A stretch of DNA of 64,000 nucleotides, taken from NCBI GenBank assembly GCA_033065855.1, contig JAVXUO010003154.1, positions 81,911 through 145,910 of the forward strand, written 5' to 3'. The DNA is from Escallonia rubra. Lineage: Eukaryota > Streptophyta > Magnoliopsida > Escalloniales > Escalloniaceae. Under the pieces are notes generated by a model. That model was given only the letters and a program-made list of their open reading frames with translations. It did no database searches and was not told the origin of the DNA. The translations under genes were made by a program, and so were the position numbers. Below are positions 24,080 to 34,058 of the stretch, piece by piece. Within the stretch, counting starts at the first letter, position 1, and each line of letters begins with the position of its first letter.

Positions 24080-24545
24080 TAATTTAGCCTACAACCCAAT
24101 TAAGCCTAATTACCCCTAATTAAGACTAATTAACACTATTCCGCACAATTAAACCTGGCTATTAGCTCAAAATAATCCTAATTACTCATAATCAAGCCTA
24201 ATTAGCTATAATTAGCCCAAGGTAATCCTCATTAACACTAATTAGTCCTAACATAACCCAATTAAGCCTAATTCGCCCTAATTAGGACTAATCAACACTA
24301 CTCCGCACAATTAAACTTGACTATTAGCTCAAAATAACCCTGATTACTCCTAATCAACCCTAATTAGCTATAATTAACCCAAGGTAATCCTCATTAACAC
24401 TAATTAGCCCTAACATAACCCAATTAAGCCTAATTAGGACTAATCAACACTACTCCACACAATTAAACCCGGCTATTAGCTCAAAATAACCCTAATTACT
24501 CCCAATCAACCCCAGTTAAGCCTAATTAGCCCTAATTAGTATCAA
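24080..24545. repeat. AT-rich tandem array (about 150-165-bp unit) with CCTAATTAG motifs
   Basis: About three copies are marked by CCGCACAATTAAAC at about 24140 and 24304 and CCACACAATTAAAC at 24455. The units are built from shorter CTAATTAGCC and TAACCCAATTAAG words. No coding sequence. Confidence 0.8.
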
Positions 24546-24555
24546 TCAACACTTC

Positions 24556-24737
24556 ATGTAGGAGAAGAAGTCGTAGATGATGATGAGGAAGACGTGGAAA
24601 GTGTTGGAGATGATGTGACTGAGTCTACTGATGAAGAGGATTAATTAGACGATGAAGAGGACGACGAGTCCTACGAAGAAGAGGACAACGAGTCTAGTGA
24701 TGAAGATGATGATGATTCCCAAACTGAAAATGATTGA
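24556..24737 (+). pseudogene. Acidic C-terminal coding remnant upstream of the TNPA-like gene
   Basis: In one frame with a single stop the stretch reads an almost purely Asp/Glu/Ser run (DDDEEDVESVGDD, EEDNESSDEDDDD) ending at TGA. Compositionally it looks like the acidic tail of a CACTA-encoded protein. The upstream coding part has been replaced by tandem arrays. Identity is uncertain. Confidence 0.45.
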
Positions 24738-24906
24738 CTTGTAATGTTGTAACATCACGGAAAAAATGTAGTAACATTTTAGAACTTGATTCATATTGAT
24801 GTGTTTTTGCACCTCCGTTCATATATATAGTGCCGATGATGATTTCTGCCAAATTATTGTTTTTAATGTGTTAATGTCTTTGCAATTTATCTATACGAAG
24901 TCAGAT

Positions 24907-26416
24907 ATGGATAGGATACGGGCTATTCGTGGCCGGGCTGGACGCCGAGCTGCTTCCTCCCCTGTGGGTCCCACCTCGTCATTGCCCACTGATGACGAGT
25001 CACAGAATGCTCGCGTATAGCAGACGGAGCCCCAGCTCCAGCCCCAGCCCCAGTCGTCGCCCCAGTCCGACGCAGATTCATCCCACACGCGCGTTGATTT
25101 TCCTTCTTCCGTGAGTTCTACCTCAGGTATAGTTGATAACCGTGTTTAGTATATTTTCGCTAGCCTTATATTTAAAGTATATTTGAACTGTATTAATGTC
25201 TGTGTTTTGTAATATCTCGACGAGGCCGTGGCTCGACATGCGGGGTACGCATCGACCCCCAGCGTAAACAGAGAGTTACGCTCACCCAGGATGGCCAGTA
25301 AGTGAAAAAAAATCACATCATGCCTTATATTTAAAATTTTGGGATGTTAATTTATATTTGAACTGTATTAATTTATTTATTTACTTCTTTGGCAGGATCC
25401 TAGAGAATCAGGCGAGGACGAAGATCAGCGTTCTTGTGAAGGGCCGATTCTTCGAGCCACGCCTGTACTGGAAGGACTGGGATGCCGCTGCGAGGTAGTC
25501 CCTATGGGAGGAGTGGCTAGTACGTTGAAGTTTTTTTTTCTGCGATAGTTTTTGTTTAATTAGAATTTAGTATTTAAATTAATTTGTGTTATTGAATGCC
25601 TTGCAGGAGGGGTTCACGTTTGACTCACCTGATCAGTAGGCGCTGGGGCGGCAGGCCTTCTTTGCTTACATCGGCAAGAATTAAAGCCGATGGCTCCACG
25701 ACGCAAGGGACCTGACGAAGAAGATGCTGCCCGAGGGTGCCCCGATAATGGAGATGAAGACATATCCCCCACATTGGATATCTCTGACTGTATGGGGGGA
25801 GATGATAGATAGATGGGCTGCGGATCCAGGCTGGGATGCCAAGAGTAAGAGCACGGCCGATAATAGATAGAACAGAGATCCGACGCACACGGGGGGGTTG
25901 GTGGCACACGACATCGTCCGACACATGAATGCGGTCCAGAACCCGGATCTGGAGGAGGATGAGGTCATAGCTCTGACGTATAATCAGACGCACGTGCGGA
26001 AGAAGGACAAGGACGAGGCGCACTGGGCGGGCGAATATGTTTCGGATATTGCCCGGCGGATCGATGTAAGTTAATTTGTTTAAGTTGTTAATTTTTTGTC
26101 TTTCAATCCTCAATGTCTGTTGCGTTAATTAATGCCCTAACATATCTTTAAATCACTGTTTTTGTAGGCCTCGTATGAACAGCTTAGGGGGTCCGAGTAG
26201 CAGTCCGGATAGCCATCACCGTCCACTAGTACGGGTGTGAGTACTGGGGCGTTGAAGCGATGGCTAGATACGTCGGAGGTCGTCAATCGGCCGAAAGGCC
26301 GCATACGCCGCCTGCCTAGCACGACTGCTCGTGCCATGATAGGCGCGTCCCCACCCCTCGCTACCCCTCCACAGACACCGACTCCTCGACATTCGTTGGA
26401 CGAGGAGGAGATCTAG
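24907..26416 (+). pseudogene. TNPA-like CACTA protein (plant transposase Ptta/En/Spm domain), broken
   Basis: Exon-like blocks lie at 24907-25126 (an N-terminal GRAGRRAAS and a Q/P/S-rich tract), about 25230-25299, 25396-25519, 25607-26065 and 26168-26416. Junctions are CAG/GTATAG, GGCAG before 25396, TTGCAG before 25607, GAT/GTAAGT at 26065 and TTTGTAG before 26168. The fourth exon holds the recognisable domain: RRQAFFAYIGKN-like text, PPHWISLTVWGEMIDRW, NRDPTHTGGLVAHD and ARRID. The family binds the subterminal repeats of CACTA elements. At least five in-frame TAG stops occur, mostly where CAG or CGG is expected. The protein cannot be made whole. Confidence 0.75.
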
Positions 26417-26779
26417 CCATTGCTCCGGTGGTGTTGAGGATGATCAGGGAGCAGGATCAGCAGGGCACTGCTGTTGGCATGCCGAGCCGGCCCCGGATCA
26501 GCCTGATCCAGATCCGGGACTCGACAACCCCTGATGAGCCCCTTCTCGTGCCCGGTCCCAGCTTGTCCCCCCCGCTCGGCTTGTACTCTTCCCCCCTCCC
26601 CTAACCGGCTGTATCCGGTTCTCGGCTTGTACATTACGAGTTTTTTTTATAATAAACATTTTTTAAAGTTGATTATATATAGTTGTTTGTGTCTTGGGAA
26701 TTGTGCGTTGTTGTTGAGGATTGAATTTTTTATTACAGGTTTGGGCATTAGAATATATATATATATATTTTAAAAAAAT

Positions 26780-27095
26780 AGACTTTTAGCGACGGATTAA
26801 TTCCGTCGCTAAAGTGTACTTAATTCTAGATTTTTAGCGACGGAATATTCCGTTGTTAAAAAACTCATTTAGCGACGGAATATTCCATAGCTAAAAATTA
26901 TATTACGTCGCTAAAATATTTAAATTTCACAAAAAAATAATAAATTAAAATACGTAAAATAGAATTAGCGACGGAAATTCCATCGCTAATTTATAAAAGA
27001 ATCCTTCGCAAAAAGTCCAATATTAGACGGCGGATTGTAAAATTCCGTCGCAAAACTTTTAGTTACGGGCTTTTATACAAGGGACTTTTATCGAT
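26780..27095. repeat. Right subterminal repeats of the CACTA element
   Basis: Repeated TTTAGCGACGGAATATTCCG and its shorter forms (GCGACGGAAATTCCATCGC) occur in both orientations, mirroring the left end. Preceded by a short AT microsatellite at 26753-26770. Confidence 0.85.
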
Positions 27096-27109
27096 TATTT
27101 CTTGTAGTG

Positions 27110-27330
27110 GTCAATGTGCATATCCCCGTTGACAAGGGTCCGAAATCTAACATTCCCCTGTTAGATATGGGGCACGATAACTGAGTAAGCAAAAGTCGTC
27201 CATTCCAATAATCGTAAACAAAATTGTTCAACCACTAATGGTCAACCATCACATTTCATTTCAATACTCTTCTAAACATTTCGAGTCCAAGAACATTTTA
27301 ATCTGAAAACCAGCTACAGTGTGCACTAAG
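27110..27330 (-). repeat. Family A LTR fragment, right of the CACTA insertion
   Basis: GTCAATGTGCATATCCCCGT, GGTCCGAAATCTAACATTCC and GATATGGGGCACGATAAC match the family A LTR at 6425-6495. The fragment continues the piece at 18860-19004. It is itself interrupted at 27331 by the TRIM and appears to run on for a little at 27815-27890. Confidence 0.7.
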
Positions 27331-27814
27331 TGTAATATCCCACATCGGTTGTGGGAGAGTTTATAATTGGCCTATGAACTTATAAGTATCTACTTGGCTA
27401 GCCCTTTTGAGGGAGGCAATGCCCTGTGGTGGGGCCGTGGACTGGGTCGTTACAGATGGTATCAGAGCCGACTCTCGAAAGCTCGGGCTGTGGTGTCCAG
27501 TCGGGTTGCCGATGGTTGGGGGAAACGAAGGCAAGCCCGGGTATATCCCACATCAAGAGGATGGTTGGGGCAACGAAGGGTGAGCTGGGTATATCCCACA
27601 TTGGCTAGAGAGGAAGATTATGGGCTATGTGTGATCGAGCCTTAGCGAGGACGCTAAGGAATAAGGTGGGGAGATTGTAATATCCCACATCGGTTGTGGG
27701 AGAGTTTATAATTGGCCTTATAAGACCCTGCCTATGAACTTATAAGTATCTACTTGGCTAGCCCTTTTGAGGGAGGCAATGCCCTGTGGTGGAGCCGTGG
27801 ACTGGGTCGTTACA
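27331..27814 (+). mobile_element. TRIM (terminal-repeat retrotransposon in miniature), 484 bp
   Basis: Direct terminal repeats lie at 27331-27454 (124 bp) and 27676-27814 (139 bp). Both start TGTAATATCCCACATCGG and end GGGTCGTTACA. The left copy lacks 15 bp (TTATAAGACCCTGCC) present in the right copy. A primer binding site, TGGTATCAGAGCC (27458-27470, initiator-Met type), follows the first repeat, and the purine tract AAGGTGGGGAGA precedes the second. The target duplication is CTAAG (27326-27330 and 27815-27819). There is no coding capacity; movement would rely on proteins of other elements. Confidence 0.95.
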
Positions 27815-27896
27815 CTAAGCATTTCAAATAAGAATCCCATATCGATCCCTACCAAACATCTTGTTAACATGCCGGTCCAATTTTACCAAAAATTAA

Positions 27897-28898
27897 GGGT
27901 TTGTTTAAAACACATTTCAGTTTTCAGTTTTTGTTTTAAAAAAAATGAAAACCAAAACCTCTTTGACTTTTCTTTTTTTACAAAACGGATCGATGAGTTG
28001 TTTGATAACAATTTTGTGTAATTAGCTTATACTTTCTCTCTTTTTTCTATTTTTCCTCTCTTCTTTTTTTTTTTTCATTTTCCAATACTTGAGAGCTTTT
28101 TATGAGCTCCTATATGAAACAACCAGAAGCTCCCCCACCACGACCAACACATCTCCTCTGCCACCATCCAACTACTAGCAGTAAAATGCTAGCTCGTAAA
28201 TTAGGGCTTCATTGGTTTAATCGGTGTTTGATTGGCTTGAAATTTATATGCGCAAATCAAAGATACTAGGGCTAATGGATGGTTAAAATCTTATGGTGGT
28301 ATTTGTTGCAGGAACAATGGTGGTCGGTATGATAATGATTTGGATTTAAAGGAGTGGTCGTGTCGTGGTGGTGACCGATGTTAGAGTGTTCGATGTTTGG
28401 CGGTGTTCGTGGGTGTTGGTCACTGGTGGTGGTGCCGATGGTCAGTGGCTATGGCGATTGGCGGTGTTGACAAGTTTAGTGTTGGCGTGTGTTGATCAGT
28501 GGTGGTGGCCATTCGGTGATCAGTGGTTGGCAGTGTTTCAGGGTGTTGGTTATTGGTGGTGGTCGTTTTAGTGGCGGTCAATGGGTATGGTGGTTGGCAA
28601 TGTTGGTGATTTAGTGTTCTTGGGTGATAGGTGTTGGTGATGAAGATTGAAGAGAAGAAGAGATGAGAAATGATTTCAACAAAAGTTGAAAGGTTGATCT
28701 CAAAAAACAATAACAAAACAACAACCAAAATTGAAAACTAAAAAATGGAGGTTTCAAAAGCAGTTCCATTTTGAAAACTGATTTATAAAATTGAAGGAAA
28801 AAAATTAAAACTAAAATTGCTTATCAAATACCGATATTTTTCCAGTTTTCAAAACTGAACAAAAAATGAAAAACAAAAACTGTTTGAAACGTTACCGT
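27897..28898. mobile_element. Possible hAT-like element with GGTGGT-rich core
   Basis: The ends GGGTTTGTTTAAAACACATT and, read backwards, CGGTAACGTTTCAAACAG are similar and both are followed by long T/A tracts with CAGTTTTC. 28310-28650 is a GGTGGTGGT/GTTGGTG-rich core. The layout equals the element at 9276-9906. No transposase or clear target duplication is visible, so boundaries are approximate. Confidence 0.42.
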
Positions 28899-29395
28899 AG
28901 TATCATATTTCTTCAATCTGTCCTCTGATGTAGTGTGTGAGATAGTAAAAACGCCTTGAATTTCTTGTTTAATTTCGTTCTTCTATCTTGGGCGATCTTG
29001 AGCGAGTAGGTCTAGTGATTCTAGCTACACTAGGAGAAGTGTCGTTTCTCCACAAGTCATCACATATTCACTTTCACCGCATGAAACATAGAGATATAAA
29101 TGGAAAAAAAAACTAGAGTAAACTAAAACCAAATAGAAGTAAGGAAATCAGCATCTCATGAAAGGCAAGAAAGAACATACGTTGCATTCTCTCTCTCTCT
29201 CTCTCTCTCTCGGTTTTTTTTTTGTTTTTTTGTTTTTGGACTGTGCGGTTATCTACACGTCAATACAAATCAAAACAGACAACAGAATGGAACCAACGGC
29301 CAGCGAAGTCAAAAGCCATTTGACTGGCACCTCCACACACTGATACCAACTAACTAACTAACTTTAAGCAGACTGAGCAAGTGACGTCATCACAA
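28899..29395. other. 3' flank of the FLA gene
   Basis: No gene seen. It contains a CT microsatellite (29188-29210) followed by a T-rich tract. The 29100-29395 stretch is the part that also exists as a copy at 15670-16033 and 18341 onwards. It includes the likely 3' untranslated region of the FLA gene. Confidence 0.6.
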
Positions 29396-30658
29396 TCACA
29401 GGCCATGGTAGTCTTCGCCCTCCACCATGGGCTTGACCTGAGCAGTGGGAGTCACAGCAACACAACCTCCATGCTCCGTCGCGACCGCGCAGGATCCCGC
29501 CTCCGTCACATTTATCTCCGCCACACCATCAGAAGCCAAGTATCCACCACCTCCATAGGACACGGCGTGGTGGAGCTTAGGGAAGGGCAGGTACAAGCTG
29601 TGGACGACGATCTTGACGTTTCGCATGACGTCAGGAGCCTTGATGCGCACGTAATTGATCCTCATGACTGCCGCCCCACCGGCGGTGGTCACCACCAGGT
29701 ACTGTCCCCTCTCCAGCGTCGGCAGTGCGATTCCTGCCGGGAGTCTCTCCAGATCGGATACGGCAAGGAGCCTGTTCGGCACGATGTGGAACCTGACGTT
29801 GCTGACGTAGTCGTGGCCGCCGGAGAATATGGAGGCATCGTCCAGGGCAAACACTGTCATGTTATGGAGGTTGACCAGCTCCGCGTACTTGACCTTAATC
29901 GCCAGGGACAGGAAGCCGAATCCGACGGTGCGGAGCCTGAGCATGGCGTCTCTTAGCATGAGCCGCATGATCTGCGTCGGAATGTTCGCAAGCTGCTGAT
30001 CGGGATGGTGGAACGGGAAGAAGAGTGATGTCATCTTCTCGACGCTGCAGGAGAAGGGAGAGAGGTGCGCAACGAAGCCGTCGAGGCCGTGGACCACGAC
30101 GACGCCGTTGTTGAAGAGATCAGGGCGTGTGATCTCGACTCCGCCGACGTAGATCCTGGTGCTATTCGTCTTGGAGTCGGTGGATGACGTGACGGTGATG
30201 CAGCGCCCGGGCTCCATGGTCTCGATCTTGGTGCCGAAGGCGAGCTTACGAAGGTAGTCTAGAGAGAAGAGGCCAGGGACGATGTGCTCGCGGAGGAGGC
30301 TCGGGACGGAGCACGAGCCGCAGGTTCGGACGGAGGAGTCGGACGGAGCGAAGAGCGTGGAAGGGCCGTTCCAGGTGCTGAAAGCGGTGCCGGAGAGGGA
30401 CGGGACCGCCATGGCCAGCTCTTGGAAGCCGAGGTTCGTCAGGATGGGCTCGAACAGCGTCGTCGGAGAGATGGAGTCGTGGCCGCCGAGCTCGTGGGAG
30501 AGCCACGGAGCCGCAGGCGAGAGTGCTGCGGCGGCGGAGAGTGACGAAGCTCCGAAGGGCGGAGCACCGCCGGAAGTTGCGGCGAGGGCTGGCGAGAAAT
30601 AGAAGGATGCCAGGAGGACGGCAACGGTGATGATTGCGAGTTGGAGAGAAGTTGCCAT
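29396..30658 (-). CDS. Fasciclin-like arabinogalactan protein (FLA), two FAS1 domains, no GPI signal
   Basis: A single intact 420-residue frame without introns, as is usual for plant FLAs. Residues 1-26 form a signal peptide ending SPALA. A short Ala/Ser/Pro-rich stretch (27-55) follows. FAS1 domain 1 spans about 62-205, with TLFAPSDSS (101-109) and VVVHGLDGFV (187-196). FAS1 domain 2 spans about 225-362, with MTVFALDDAS (267-276) and NVKIVVHSLYLPF (347-359). Sequons include NST, NMT and NVT. The C-terminus (VEGEDYHGL) is hydrophilic, so no GPI anchor is predicted, as in the FLA19/20/21-type group. FLAs are secreted cell-surface or wall glycoproteins linked to adhesion and wall structure. The start is the first ATG before the signal peptide. 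A truncated duplicate lies at 18341-18838. Confidence 0.93.
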   Translation of the reverse strand: MATSLQLAIITVAVLLASFYFSPALAATSGGAPPFGASSLSAAAALSPAAPWLSHELGGHDSISPTTLFEPILTNLGFQELAMAVPSLSGTAFSTWNGPSTLFAPSDSSVRTCGSCSVPSLLREHIVPGLFSLDYLRKLAFGTKIETMEPGRCITVTSSTDSKTNSTRIYVGGVEITRPDLFNNGVVVVHGLDGFVAHLSPFSCSVEKMTSLFFPFHHPDQQLANIPTQIMRLMLRDAMLRLRTVGFGFLSLAIKVKYAELVNLHNMTVFALDDASIFSGGHDYVSNVRFHIVPNRLLAVSDLERLPAGIALPTLERGQYLVVTTAGGAAVMRINYVRIKAPDVMRNVKIVVHSLYLPFPKLHHAVSYGGGGYLASDGVAEINVTEAGSCAVATEHGGCVAVTPTAQVKPMVEGEDYHGL

Positions 30659-30674
30659 GGGAAGGTTTTTAGAG

Positions 30675-30697
30675 AGAGAAGGCTAGGATTTCTGTGT

Positions 30698-30725
<28 letters not shown>
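30675..30725 (-). repeat. GA/CT microsatellite in the FLA 5' leader
   Basis: A run of GAGAGAGA (TCTCTC on the coding strand) lies between the likely TATA box and the start codon. CT-rich leaders are common in plant 5' UTRs. Confidence 0.75.
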
Positions 30726-30728
<3 letters not shown>

Positions 30729-30780
30729 TGGTTGCAGAAAATGTGAGTTGGAGTGAGGGAAATGGGTGAGGAATGGCGGG

Positions 30781-30792
30781 TATACTTATACA
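30781..30792 (-). promoter_or_regulatory. Probable TATA box of the FLA gene
   Basis: On the coding strand TGTATAAGTATA lies about 123 bp before the ATG, with a CT-rich leader between. A CACGCGCGCGCGTG palindrome (30863-30876) lies upstream. About 0.5 kb of upstream DNA remains before the solo LTR at 31169. Confidence 0.55.
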
Positions 30793-31521
30793 CGCGAGCG
30801 CGCGCACAGGGGAATTCTGGAGGAGAGAATGTAGAGGTGGTTAAGGAGTTTGTTAGGGATGATCACGCGCGCGCGTGTTTCATGAGGACGTCTGGTTGTA
30901 GTGATTCAGTGCGGGTTGGAATGAAGTACGTCATTAAGTAAATGGGATGGGACTAGCTGTAATCTTGATGGCATTCGGATATGGTTGATGAACTTTATCG
31001 GACGGGCGGGATGAAGTGATGGATAATAGGCAAGTGTACGTTGCCCGATACTTGCCAAATTTTGCATGCAAAAAATGCGGAATTCAATTAATTTGGTGGA
31101 AAACAAAAACGGAATTTGATTGCTAGCTTCTCAAAGTCGGTTTTAAGTTTATGATATACAACAAAAAATGATGCCAAGAAAAGTGGGTTCTTACCTACGT
31201 GGATGTGCCACAAAGGCTGCAGTCCAAGTCAGCTTCCACATATGCAGAGTGAGAGATAGTGAGGGCGGAGTAAGGGCAGAGAGCAAGGCTTCCCAGATAA
31301 GCCGCGAGGGCTGGCAGCGCTGCATAGACAGGGCGACGACGAACAGGGTCGACAGTCGACAATCCAAGCTAAGGTCCAAGTCAGGGTTGCAGCGTCAGGG
31401 GTCCAATGTCGGAAGTCCAAATGTGTTTCTCTCACTAGAATTTCAGAGAGAATGAGTTTTTTAGAGAGAGAAAGTGAAAATGTCAAATGAGAAAGAGCCC
31501 TTAAATTAGTTCCAAAGTCCA

Positions 31522-31532
31522 CTATTTATAGG
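31522..31532 (-). promoter_or_regulatory. TATA box of the solo LTR, facing the FLA gene
   Basis: On the minus strand the motif CCTATAAATAGT is the same as in the other family B LTRs. A transcript starting just downstream would read through the LTR end into the FLA promoter and gene. Confidence 0.65.
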
Positions 31533-31964
31533 CAAAAGTATGCATGTGTCATCAGCTGACACGTGTCGTCCCCTGGGAGTGACACGTCACCAGGGGGTCC
31601 CAAAGTACCGATTCTCCGTTGGACTGTCGGTCCCCGAATTCGCACTGCCTTGCCCTTGCAGCATCTCTCTGCCTGTCTGAGAAGACTGACCACACCGCGG
31701 TAGCACGATCAGAGTAAACCCGTTGCCGCAGCCACCGGTCCAAGCCCTTACTGAATTCCACAAGTTGCGTCAAGAGACACGCAGAGAACCCGACAGCGGT
31801 GAGGGTTGCCCCCGTAGCCAACTGCATGCGAACTAGGCGCGATGCCCTCCAAAGACCTGCTCCCATCCCTGAGTGACCCGGGGTCATCGTCTTGGGGGCA
31901 CCAAAAATCACCGGTAACATGAGCGTACATGGTCGCAGTTTAGTACCTAGCGTCATGCAAGTCA

Positions 31965-32425
31965 CCCCAAACGGCGATGGCTTTGTGGTAACGAGCCCAT
32001 CCGGCTACGAGGGGTCCTCATTTCGGAGCACTGCGAGCGGAGCTCCCCGGAATGAAGACGGCGATAGCTTTGTGGTAAAGAGCCTATCCCGCGGTGGCGA
32101 TGGCTTTGTGGCAACAAGCCCATCCCGTTGCGAGGGGTCCTCGTGCCGAAGCACTGAGAGCGGAGCCCCCCGGAATGAAGACGGCGATGACTTGTGGTAA
32201 CGAGCCTATCCCGCGGTGGCGATGGCTTTGTGGTAACGAGCTCATCCCGCTGCGAGGGGTCCTCGTGCCGGAGCACTGCGAGCAGAGCCCCCCGGAATGA
32301 AGATGGTGATAGCTTTGTGGTAACGAGCCTATCCCACGGCGGCGATGGCTTTGTGGTAACGAGCCCATCCTGCTGCGAGGGGTCCTCGTGCCGGAGCACT
32401 ACGAACGGAGCCCCCCGGAAGCATG
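31965..32425. repeat. Tandem array (about 120-bp unit) in the family B solo LTR
   Basis: About 3.7 units of GATGGCTTTGTGGTAACGAG, TCCTCGTGCCGGAGCACT and CCCCGGAATGAAGACGGC. It opens long frames in several phases (for example 31962-32531 minus); none is a gene. Confidence 0.85.
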
Positions 32426-32914
32426 TAGTATGATTGTGGCGCATGGGCGCCGCGACTACTGTCGCGAGATAATACCTGGTGTCGGGGCATGTATCATGAG
32501 AATGGCGCACGAGAGCGGCGACGAGTGTCACGAGACGATGTCTGGTGCCCGGGGCACGTCATGAAAGTGGCGCGGCACATGGGCGCAGCGGAGTGTGAGA
32601 ATGCGGTACACGGGCGCCAGCGACGGGGGTCGCGGAGACAGCACCTGGGTGCAGGCGATGAAGGACACGGAGACGGCGCGTGGGCGCGAGTGACGGGAGT
32701 CACAGAGTTGTCACGCGGACGCGGGCAACGAAGGTCGCAGAGGCGACACGTGGGCACGGGGCGACGGGAGTCGCGGAGCTGGCGAGTGGGAGATGGGTGT
32801 CGCAGAGAAGGTGCGCGGGCGACAGGAGTCGCGATCATCGCGATGACGGAGCACGGCGACGAGCGACGGTCATCACGACTACGGCGTGCAACCGCGAACA
32901 ACGGTCATCGGTCA

Positions 32915-33015
32915 TCAAGGTAGGCGGCCGACCCCTCCGAGGTGGCCGACCCCCCTAGGGTGGCCGACCCCTTAAGGTGGCTGACGCCCCCAAGGTGGCC
33001 GACCCCTTAAGAGGG
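32915..33015. repeat. GGTGGCCGACCCC short tandem repeat in a family B LTR
   Basis: Five copies of an 18-25-bp unit, GGTGGCCGACCCCTTAA, at the end of the LTR's U3. The same block occurs at 49220-49345 and 62660-62785, and in reverse at 16195-16245. Confidence 0.8.
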
Positions 33016-33181
33016 AAGGCACGCCAAGGTAGCTTCACAAAGGAAAAATGCACGTGACTTGATTATGTGTCGCTTTGACCGGCTTATGAGCGTTAAAAGT
33101 TGACCGTTGAATATGCCGACATGTCATGAAAATTAGGACTCCCAGTGGGCCTATAGGTGTAGCCAAGATAGGTTGGGAACA

Positions 33182-33590
33182 AAAAATTACTGCATGCATG
33201 CAGCTGCACTGCGCGTAGTCTTATCATTCATTCACCAATAAAGATAGTCCACCATCTCTTCCTTCGTTGCCCATATGTGCAGGTTGAGGTCTTGACCTTC
33301 GTCGAGTTACGGGCGCGCTTAGATAATTTTATATTTTTGTTTTGTCTAAAGGAATAAGAATTTCTTTACCCTATGATTTCCCAAAATTTGGGCCCCTACG
33401 GTCTAATTGTTGCTGGAATCAAAGGCACCCTTCTTTGGTATGTTAATAAGAGACTTATAATCTATCAGTGTCGGAGCTTCATTTCAGCAAACAAAATTAA
33501 GAGGTGTGGGATGGGAATCTGTGTCTCGCACCCGAAGAAAACACAAAAATGCCAGCTTTCTATTACAAGTCACAAGATCCGTACACTTCG
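33182..33590. other. No gene recognised
   Basis: Unique-looking sequence right of the solo LTR. TGCATGCATGCAGCTGCA (33192-33209) is a small palindromic run. The 87-residue open stretch at 33373-33636 shows no domain. Confidence 0.4.
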
Positions 33591-33594
33591 ATGT

Positions 33595-33765
33595 CAAGGA
33601 AGTAGGTTTGTAGTAGACGTGGATGTGCCACAATGAGTGCAATTCGAGTCAGATGCCGAATATGCTAATGTGGGACAGAGCGAGAGGGCAAAACGAGGGC
33701 AGCGACAAATGTTACCCAGATATAACCTGAGGAGTGGCAGTGTTGCGAAGACGAAGGTGGGGGGT
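33595..33765 (-). repeat. Ancient fragment of a family B LTR end
   Basis: The text AGGAAGTAGGTTTGTAGTAG, then ACGTGGATGTGCCACAATGA and CGAGTCAGATGCCGAATATG parallels the family B LTR start (AGGAAAGTGGGTTCGTACCT, ACGTGGAGGTGCCACAAAGG, CGAGTCAGCTTCCAAGTATG) at roughly 70-75% identity by eye. It is far more diverged than the four other LTR copies, so it is an older insertion. Confidence 0.6.
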
Positions 33766-33993
33766 GAATAATGACAATCACATTCAAGTGCTTAGGTCCA
33801 GAGTCAACGTCCAACATCATGATCGTCTGTCCTTTTCTGGATGTCCAACAAATATTGTCCGCTTTGAAAGGTTAGAGACTCATCAATGTATGTCTCAAAA
33901 TTATCTTTGATAGCGTACCAAGGGAAATAAAAGAGTGAGAGTAACATATTGATAGGCCTCATAGACCTAAATTCATATTTGACAAGCGTGTTG

Positions 33994-34058
33994 TAACGCC
34001 CCCGACTTTGGAAGCTGTTACTAAAATTCAAACCCTCTACATTCCATTAAATTTTTTA
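33994..34058 (+). repeat. Start of a family D-like LTR, left of the Mutator-like element
   Basis: TGTTGTAACGCCCCCGACTTTGG resembles the family D LTR start at 46917 (TGTAATAATGCAAACTTTGG) and the general TGTAACGCCCC start of plant Ty3/gypsy LTRs. It is interrupted at 34059 and may continue at 35331-36429. Confidence 0.45.

Larger units (their letters stand above)
19005..27109 (+). mobile_element. CACTA (En/Spm) transposon, 8.1 kb, non-autonomous
   Basis: The termini are CACTACAAGAAAA at 19005 and TTTCTTGTAGTG ending at 27109, flanked by the 3-bp target duplication GTC (19002-19004 and 27110-27112). The subterminal regions hold many copies of TTTAGCGACGGAATATTCCG in both orientations. The interior has one TNPA-like pseudogene near the right end and long tandem arrays in the middle. 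No TNP2/DDE transposase was found, so the copy depends on transposase supplied elsewhere. It lies in a family A LTR fragment. Confidence 0.92.
31169..33181 (-). mobile_element. Solo LTR of family B upstream of the FLA gene, sense orientation minus
   Basis: The LTR is 2013 bp, from TGATGCCAAG to GGTTGGGAACA. It is flanked by AAAAA on both sides (a target duplication in low-complexity sequence). It matches the family B LTRs at 47657 and 61100. Read on its sense strand it runs from 33181 to 31169, the same direction as the FLA gene, and ends 511 bp before the FLA start codon. No internal retrotransposon sequence remains. Confidence 0.88.

Noticed and set aside
29381..29956. A 191-codon plus-strand frame over the FLA gene
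   Set aside because: It is the antisense shadow of the high-GC coding sequence of the FLA gene, which has domain-level support on the minus strand.
31962..32531. A 189-codon minus-strand frame in the solo LTR
   Set aside because: It is the translation of the 122-bp tandem repeat, present in all family B LTRs in several frames.
33192..33215. A TGCATGCATGCAGCTGCA palindromic run near the FLA-side solo LTR
   Set aside because: Short simple-sequence palindrome. No copies elsewhere in the window and no gene close by.
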